38,168 nt of DNA from Gammaproteobacteria bacterium (GTDB lineage Bacteria; Pseudomonadota; Gammaproteobacteria; DSM-16500): the NCBI GenBank assembly GCA_014132595.1, contig BMAG01000051.1, positions 1 through 38,168 of the forward strand. Reading direction: 5' to 3'. The number at the start of each line of letters is the position of its first letter. Within the stretch, counting starts at the first letter, position 1. This document shows positions 33,718 through 38,168 of the stretch, one piece after another. Made by a program: the position numbers and the translations under genes. The notes under the pieces were generated by a model, which did not search any database, had not been told where the DNA came from, and worked only from the letters and a program-made list of their open reading frames with translations.

Positions 33718-35028
33718 ATGGAATCCGTTGATCAAATTATCCAAGCTAAATGGCTTATTCCTTGCGAAGGAAAAAATACTGTATTAAATGACCATGCGCT
33801 CGTTATTCATCAGGGTAAAATTAAAGATATTTTACCCATCAAAACTGCTAAAGAACGCTATACTGCACGAACACACGAAAACTATTCCTCACATGCTATC
33901 ATCCCAGGATTCGTCAATGCACATACCCATCTTGCGATGAATATGTTTCGCGGTCTTGCGGATGATCTCGCTTTAATGAACTGGTTAAACAACCACATTT
34001 GGCCCGCTGAAAAAAAATGGGTAAGTCACGAATTCGTACGCGATGCTTCTCTTTTTGCAATGGCAGAAATGATCCGCGGCGGTACCACTTGCTTTAACGA
34101 TATGTATTTCTTTTTACAAGCAACAGCAGAAGCCGCAGATATTGCAGGCATTCGTGGATCCATCGGTATTACTGTCATCGACTTCCCCACCACATGGGCA
34201 AAAACAACCGATGAATACTTTGCAAAAGGTTTTGCTTTTTATGAAGCGTATAAAAATCATGATCGGATAAAAGCAACCGTTGCACCGCATGCTATTTACA
34301 CGGTGGCCGATAAGAATTTATTAAGAGTAAAAGACTTCGCAGAAAAATATGATCTTCAAATCAATATGCATATCCATGAAACCGCTGATGAAGTGAACCA
34401 ATCTTTAAGTCAAACCCAAGAGCGGCCCTTAAAACGTTTACAAAAACTCGGATTAATTTCACCTCGATTGATTGCTGTGCATATGACACAAATGGATGAT
34501 GAAGATTTGGAAATCGTGCATGCAGACAAACCTAATATTGTTCATTGCCCGCAATCCAATATGAAGTTAGCGAGCGGTGCATGCCCTGTCGCAAAATTAG
34601 ATGCGCTCGGTGTCAATGTGGCTCTGGGTACGGATGGCGCAGCCAGCAATAATGATCTTAACATGTTAGAAGAAATGCGTTCAGCGGCTTTTCTTTCAAA
34701 ATATCTGACCTTGAATCCCGAGAGTGTTTCAGCACCGGATATTTTAACGAAAGCAACCTTGCATGGCGCTAAGGCATTAGGCATCGATGGGGTTACCGGT
34801 TCATTAACGATCGGAAAGTCCGCTGATTTTGTCGCGATCAACTTAGATGCTATTGAAACATTACCCGTTTATCATCCGATCTCACAAATCGTTTATTCTG
34901 CAGCACGCAGCCAAGTGACGGATGTATGGGTTTGCGGTAAGCAATTGCTTAAGAATCGTGAACTCCTAACCTTAGATGAACAAGAATTGATAGCCAAAGC
35001 AAAACATTGGGGTGAAAAAATAAAATAG
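33718..35028 (+). CDS. mtaD: Amidohydrolase, 5'-methylthioadenosine/S-adenosylhomocysteine deaminase type
   Basis: A 436-residue member of the TRZ/ATZ amidohydrolase family. Metal-site blocks are GFVNAHTHLAMNMFRGLADD (H69, H71), NMHIHET, VAVHMTQ-like AVHMTQMDDED and LGTDGAASNNDLNMLEEMRS. These match MTA/SAH deaminases, which turn methylthioadenosine or S-adenosylhomocysteine into inosine derivatives. Chlorohydrolase relatives have the same fold, so the substrate is likely but not certain. The stop codon TAG at 35026-35028 is part of the left arm of a palindromic element. AAGAGAA lies upstream of the ATG. Confidence 0.85.
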   Translation: MESVDQIIQAKWLIPCEGKNTVLNDHALVIHQGKIKDILPIKTAKERYTARTHENYSSHAIIPGFVNAHTHLAMNMFRGLADDLALMNWLNNHIWPAEKKWVSHEFVRDASLFAMAEMIRGGTTCFNDMYFFLQATAEAADIAGIRGSIGITVIDFPTTWAKTTDEYFAKGFAFYEAYKNHDRIKATVAPHAIYTVADKNLLRVKDFAEKYDLQINMHIHETADEVNQSLSQTQERPLKRLQKLGLISPRLIAVHMTQMDDEDLEIVHADKPNIVHCPQSNMKLASGACPVAKLDALGVNVALGTDGAASNNDLNMLEEMRSAAFLSKYLTLNPESVSAPDILTKATLHGAKALGIDGVTGSLTIGKSADFVAINLDAIETLPVYHPISQIVYSAARSQVTDVWVCGKQLLKNRELLTLDEQELIAKAKHWGEKIK

Positions 35029-35106
35029 CTTAGTAACTCCCCTCTCCCGCCCACGAAATGATGCAAGAACACCTCTCTTGAGTGCGGGAGAGGAATTTCT
35101 AAGCTA
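35026..35106. repeat. CCCTCTCCCGC palindromic element, 81 bp, overlapping the mtaD stop codon
   Basis: Left arm TAGCTTAGTAACTCCCCTCT followed by CCCGCCCACG. The right arm, GAGTGCGGGAGAGGAATTTC then TAAGCTA, inverts to TAGCTTAGAAATTCCTCTCC. The middle (AAATGATGCAAGAACACCTCTC) is close to the 33070 copy. The element's first three bases are the stop codon of mtaD. Confidence 0.85.
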
Positions 35107-35178
35107 GACCCCAGTCAACAAAAGGCCAAGCACTCTAAGCAATCCTTGAAAAGTAAGTGCATTTTCAACACAATCCGC

Positions 35179-35184
35179 TATAAT
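35179..35184 (+). promoter_or_regulatory. -10 box of the ndk-rlmN promoter
   Basis: A perfect TATAAT, 41 bases before the ndk ATG. The best -35 candidate, TTGAAA (35146-35151), is 27 bases away, too far for a standard promoter. Confidence 0.5.
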
Positions 35185-35224
35185 ACGCCTCCCTAAAACA
35201 TCACTAAATAAACAGGAATCTCTT

Positions 35225-35671
35225 ATGCAACAAGAAAGAACCTTATCCATCATCAAGCCTGATGCAGTCTCTAAATGCGTGATTGGTCAAATTAACAGCC
35301 GTTTCGAACGTGAAGGCTTACGTATCGTCGCTGCCAAAATGACTCAACTCACCAAAAAACAAGCTGAAGACTTCTATGCAATCCACAAAGACCGCCCTTT
35401 CTTTAATGGACTCGTTAGTTTCATGAGCTCAGGCCCTGTCATGATCCAGGTATTAGAAGGCCCTAACGCCGTTGCCCTAAACCGCCAAATCATGGGCGCA
35501 ACGAACCCTAAAGAAGCAGCCATCGGCACCATCCGCGCTGATTTTGCAGAATCCATTGATCACAATGCCGTTCACGGTTCAGACAGCCAAGATAATGCAA
35601 AGCAGGAAATCAGTTTTTTCTTCAAACCCGAAGAAATCGTAACTTACGTAAAAGCAGCTGAGTTAGCATAA
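35225..35671 (+). CDS. ndk: Nucleoside diphosphate kinase
   Basis: Transfers the gamma-phosphate of ATP to nucleoside diphosphates. The product has 148 residues, slightly longer than the common 141-143. It shows [10 protein letters not shown] (6-15), the loop [30 protein letters not shown] with the phosphate-carrying histidine H117, and FFFKPEEIV at the end. AGGAA lies upstream of the ATG. rlmN starts two bases after its stop, so the pair is an operon, an order common in gammaproteobacteria. Confidence 0.97.
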   Translation: MQQERTLSIIKPDAVSKCVIGQINSRFEREGLRIVAAKMTQLTKKQAEDFYAIHKDRPFFNGLVSFMSSGPVMIQVLEGPNAVALNRQIMGATNPKEAAIGTIRADFAESIDHNAVHGSDSQDNAKQEISFFFKPEEIVTYVKAAELA

Positions 35672-35673
35672 CG

Positions 35674-36819
35674 ATGACAACCGCCCAGAGCAGCAAAATC
35701 AATTTACTTGGATTAGACCGAAAGGCAATGCAAGCATTCTTCTCTACTCTGGGTGAGAAGTCTTATCGTGCCGAACAAGCGCTCAAATGGATTCATTTTC
35801 ATGGCATCAAAGACATTCACGCCATGACCAATTTCAGCAAGGCACTGCGCGAAAAAATCATCGAAATCGCAGAAATCCGCCCGCCTGAAATCGCCTACGA
35901 AAGCACTGCACCCGATGGGACACATAAATGGATTATCAAACTTAATGATGGCAATTGCATAGAAACCGTTTTTATTCCAGAAAAAACACGCGGCACACTG
36001 TGCGTCTCATCCCAAGTAGGTTGTATTTTAAATTGTGATTTTTGCTCGACCGGCAAACAAGGTTTTAGCCGTAATCTTGAAAGCGCTGAAATCATTGGCC
36101 AAGTCTGGATTGCTGCACGCAGTTTATCTGAAAGTGCAGGATTGCATGATCATGCAGTCACGAATATCGTCATGATGGGTATGGGTGAACCTTTACTTAA
36201 CTTTGATAATGTCGTGACATCGATGAATATTATGCTTGATGATTTTTGTTATGGCTTATCCAAACGCCGCGTCACATTAAGCACCGCGGGACTCGTTCCT
36301 GCCATGAAACAACTCCGTGAAGTCAGCGACGTTGCATTAGCGGTCTCTCTGCATGCACCCAATGATGAATTACGTAATGTACTCGTTCCTGTTAATAAAA
36401 AGTATCCTTTGAAAGAACTTATGCGTGTCTGCAAAGATTATTTCAAAGATCAACCACGACGTTATGTCACCATGGAATACGTCATGTTAGCCGGCGTCAA
36501 TGACCAGCCAGAACATGCCAAGCAGTTAATTGCACTGTTAAAAGGCATACCTTCTAAAGTGAATCTTATCCCCTTCAACCCATTCCCTAACTCCATTTAC
36601 AAACGTTCAGATCAAGCTGCCATCGACCGCTTCCAAAAAACTCTGATGGATGCAAATATCAATTGCATTACTCGTAAAACACGCGGACAAGAAATCGATG
36701 CCGCCTGCGGTCAACTCGTAGGTCAAGTCCAAGATCGAACACGCCGCATGGAACGTTTGCAGAAAAAAATGCTTACGAAAAAACAAGTCGATACTGCCTC
36801 TACAATACCAGCCGTTTAA
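35674..36819 (+). CDS. rlmN: Dual-specificity 23S rRNA/tRNA methyltransferase RlmN
   Basis: Radical-SAM enzyme that methylates C2 of A2503 in 23S rRNA and A37 in some tRNAs. The 381-residue product is the family's normal length. The [4Fe-4S] motif CILNCDFC has C117, C121 and C124. The methyl-carrying cysteine should be C345 in DAACGQL. Other family blocks are [21 protein letters not shown] and [10 protein letters not shown]. An upstream gap of two bases from ndk points to joint translation. A U-box-like gene converges on it with nine bases between the stops. Confidence 0.97.
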   Translation: MTTAQSSKINLLGLDRKAMQAFFSTLGEKSYRAEQALKWIHFHGIKDIHAMTNFSKALREKIIEIAEIRPPEIAYESTAPDGTHKWIIKLNDGNCIETVFIPEKTRGTLCVSSQVGCILNCDFCSTGKQGFSRNLESAEIIGQVWIAARSLSESAGLHDHAVTNIVMMGMGEPLLNFDNVVTSMNIMLDDFCYGLSKRRVTLSTAGLVPAMKQLREVSDVALAVSLHAPNDELRNVLVPVNKKYPLKELMRVCKDYFKDQPRRYVTMEYVMLAGVNDQPEHAKQLIALLKGIPSKVNLIPFNPFPNSIYKRSDQAAIDRFQKTLMDANINCITRKTRGQEIDAACGQLVGQVQDRTRRMERLQKKMLTKKQVDTASTIPAV

Positions 36820-36828
36820 TTCGTCATT

Positions 36829-38037
36829 TTATCTTGAAGGAGGCACCAGCGGAGGACCTGCTAACATAGGAGCATACTTAATAGGATGAGGAGTGCAAGA
36901 CGCAAATAAATTTAATCGTTTAAATCCTTCCAATACTTTCGATCCTAATGAACCAGCACAAGAAGGTGGATCAACAGTCACGGGCTTTAATGCACTTAAT
37001 GCTAACTCATCTTTTTTGCTGATAACGGGATCTTTAGGATAAGTTAAATAATTTAATAACGGTCTCAAAAATAATGTTCCCAACACAAGACCGGCCGCTC
37101 CTCCTATCATTCCCGTTATTGACGTTAAGAGTATGATCTGGCTTAGTGGCAAACTGGAAAGACAAACGAGAGAAAAAATTGTCAAAGCTCCCATAAGCGT
37201 GTTTATAATATCTAAGAAAAACGGATGAAAAAAAGAAACATAAGGTGTGTTATTATTGCTTAACTCATCACCGAAGAAAGCAGATATTCCAAGTACAAAA
37301 ACCATCCCCACAAAAAAAGGTACCCCACACTGTGAGAGGAGAGCTAAACTCAAAACTGAAACACCCGAATTCATTAATAAAAGTAATAGACAAAACGCCG
37401 AAGAAACTCCCGCCTTAAAAAAAGAATGGAAATAAATATTATATTGTTCTTGTTGTAAAAGCTGAACTCGCTGCCAATCTTCATGGAAAAAAAATTGATT
37501 CGTATTCGGATTCGTCATATTACTCTTTAAATGTTCAAACAAAGTCGGTAATGAAAACCAGGTACCATCGGCTGCAACAAATACGAAAGGGGAATGTATG
37601 TCTATGAACCCTTGTGTGAGAGGACAAGACAAATAACTTCTTGAAGGATCAGAAAGAGTATGTGCCACCTTATTAGACGGAAAAAATCGCGCTAATAAGA
37701 GAAGTGCTTGATATATTTTTTTTCTATATATTTCCTCGATAGGAGGATTCATCAGACTCACCAAAAATAAACGCTCCTCGGCTGCTGCCTTCTCCGCGTC
37801 TGCTCTCTGTTGTGATTGTTGAGGCGACCACTTTTGATCCTGCTGTGAATTTTGAAGCTGAGTAATCCTTGCAATTGCATGTGATAAGGTAGACTCTCCT
37901 GTACGAATTTTTTCAACATACTCTAATATTGTTTTGTAGGGATCCGATAACAATTCATACTGCCGCGCAAACATAGCTGCTACCTCTGCATCAAAAAAGC
38001 CATAATTGTACATATTCTGGCTGTCTAATGCAATCAA
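36829..38037 (-). CDS. Hypothetical membrane protein with U-box-like segment
   Basis: A 402-residue protein of no recognised family. Residues 18-115 are helical, with a charged coiled-coil-like segment near 70-90 (QQSQQRADAEKAAAEERL). Residues 137-184 (SCPLTQGFIDIHSPFVFVA, then DGTW, then LFEHLK and NPNTNQFFF) resemble a U-box: P-x-T, D..xPF/V, xxDG, hydrophobic helix, P-x-T. U-box domains recruit E2 ubiquitin enzymes in eukaryotes. Four hydrophobic segments follow: about 205-225, 228-253, 274-295 and 300-325. The C-terminus is proline-rich. The combination suggests an effector that sits in a host membrane; this is an inference. The ATG has no strong ribosome-binding site. Confidence 0.75.
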   Translation of the reverse strand: MIALDSQNMYNYGFFDAEVAAMFARQYELLSDPYKTILEYVEKIRTGESTLSHAIARITQLQNSQQDQKWSPQQSQQRADAEKAAAEERLFLVSLMNPPIEEIYRKKIYQALLLLARFFPSNKVAHTLSDPSRSYLSCPLTQGFIDIHSPFVFVAADGTWFSLPTLFEHLKSNMTNPNTNQFFFHEDWQRVQLLQQEQYNIYFHSFFKAGVSSAFCLLLLLMNSGVSVLSLALLSQCGVPFFVGMVFVLGISAFFGDELSNNNTPYVSFFHPFFLDIINTLMGALTIFSLVCLSSLPLSQIILLTSITGMIGGAAGLVLGTLFLRPLLNYLTYPKDPVISKKDELALSALKPVTVDPPSCAGSLGSKVLEGFKRLNLFASCTPHPIKYAPMLAGPPLVPPSR

Positions 38038-38091
38038 TACACAGAGGACATTCTCAGCAGTTGTGAGAATATTAAGATATATTTCAATATG

Positions 38092-38168
38092 TTATAAAGA
38101 AAACCTGACGTTATTGCGTAATTCACTGATTTTACGTGCCCGCGCCCGTGTGCGTGCCCGTGCCCGTC
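38092..38168 (-). other. Possible C-terminal end of an ORF entering from the right edge
   Basis: On the minus strand the GTGCCC-type repeat is read in frame as alternating arginine and alanine (RARARTRARARK). It continues as ISELRNNVRFSL and stops at 38092. Only 24 codons are visible, and the frame may be a by-product of the repeat. Confidence 0.25.
38135..38168. repeat. GTGCCC/CGTGCC microsatellite at the right edge
   Basis: The stretch CGTGCCCGCGCCCGTG followed by TGCGTGCCCGTGCCCGTC consists of about five six-base units (CGTGCC with small changes). It continues to the last base and is cut off by the window. Confidence 0.75.

Overview
The window looks like the chromosome of an AT-rich gammaproteobacterium, most likely of the order Legionellales (Coxiella/Legionella relatives). 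This is inferred from gene order and gene content, because there is no rRNA gene in the window. The housekeeping genes rplU-rpmA-obgE, rpsT, murJ, ribF, ileS and lspA normally sit close together in this group. Here they are all present but separated by accessory DNA. Several accessory genes look eukaryotic-like or secreted (a Fic-like protein, an atypical kinase-like protein, a U-box-like membrane protein, helical-repeat and coiled-coil proteins), as expected of a host-associated bacterium with secreted effectors. No secretion system is visible in the window.

Layout. Positions 1-157 hold a 19-bp tandem repeat and a dispersed palindrome. From 158 to 4406 (minus strand) lies the operon ribF-ileS-lspA, with a lone coiled-coil gene after it (4594-5298, plus). 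murJ (minus) converges on that gene. Two unknown genes, a helical-repeat protein (7067-7945) and a 610-residue protein (8270-10102), separate murJ from rpsT (10371, TTG start). From 10.7 to 23.7 kb the window is accessory: an outer-membrane beta-barrel protein, a pair of paralogous secreted proteins, a run of small-molecule enzymes (cupin, methyltransferase, GNAT, TylF-like methyltransferase, glutamine amidotransferase), a kinase-like protein, a prolyl-tRNA editing protein, a flavin amine oxidase with a pyridoxamine-oxidase-like partner, a Fic-like protein, a 68-residue protein and a coiled-coil protein.

From 23.8 to 29.7 kb (minus) come the NAD-biosynthesis genes nadC-nadB-nadA, which make quinolinate from aspartate and convert it to nicotinate mononucleotide, and upstream of them rplU-rpmA-obgE. 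From 29.9 to 36.8 kb (plus) come ispB, tRNA-Pro(CGG), a small secreted protein, ffh, a YaiI-family gene, an mtaD-like deaminase, ndk and rlmN. A U-box-like membrane protein (36829-38037, minus) converges on rlmN, and the right edge holds a GTGCCC-type repeat.

A family of roughly 75-95 bp imperfect palindromes with CCCTCTCCCGC / GCGGGAGAGG arms occurs between genes at three clear places (28966, 33070, 35026) and two decayed ones (21291, 27709). A second palindrome family built on GAGCGAAGCGAAG occurs at the left edge and at 7971-8018. I see no transposase, integrase, CRISPR array or rRNA gene.
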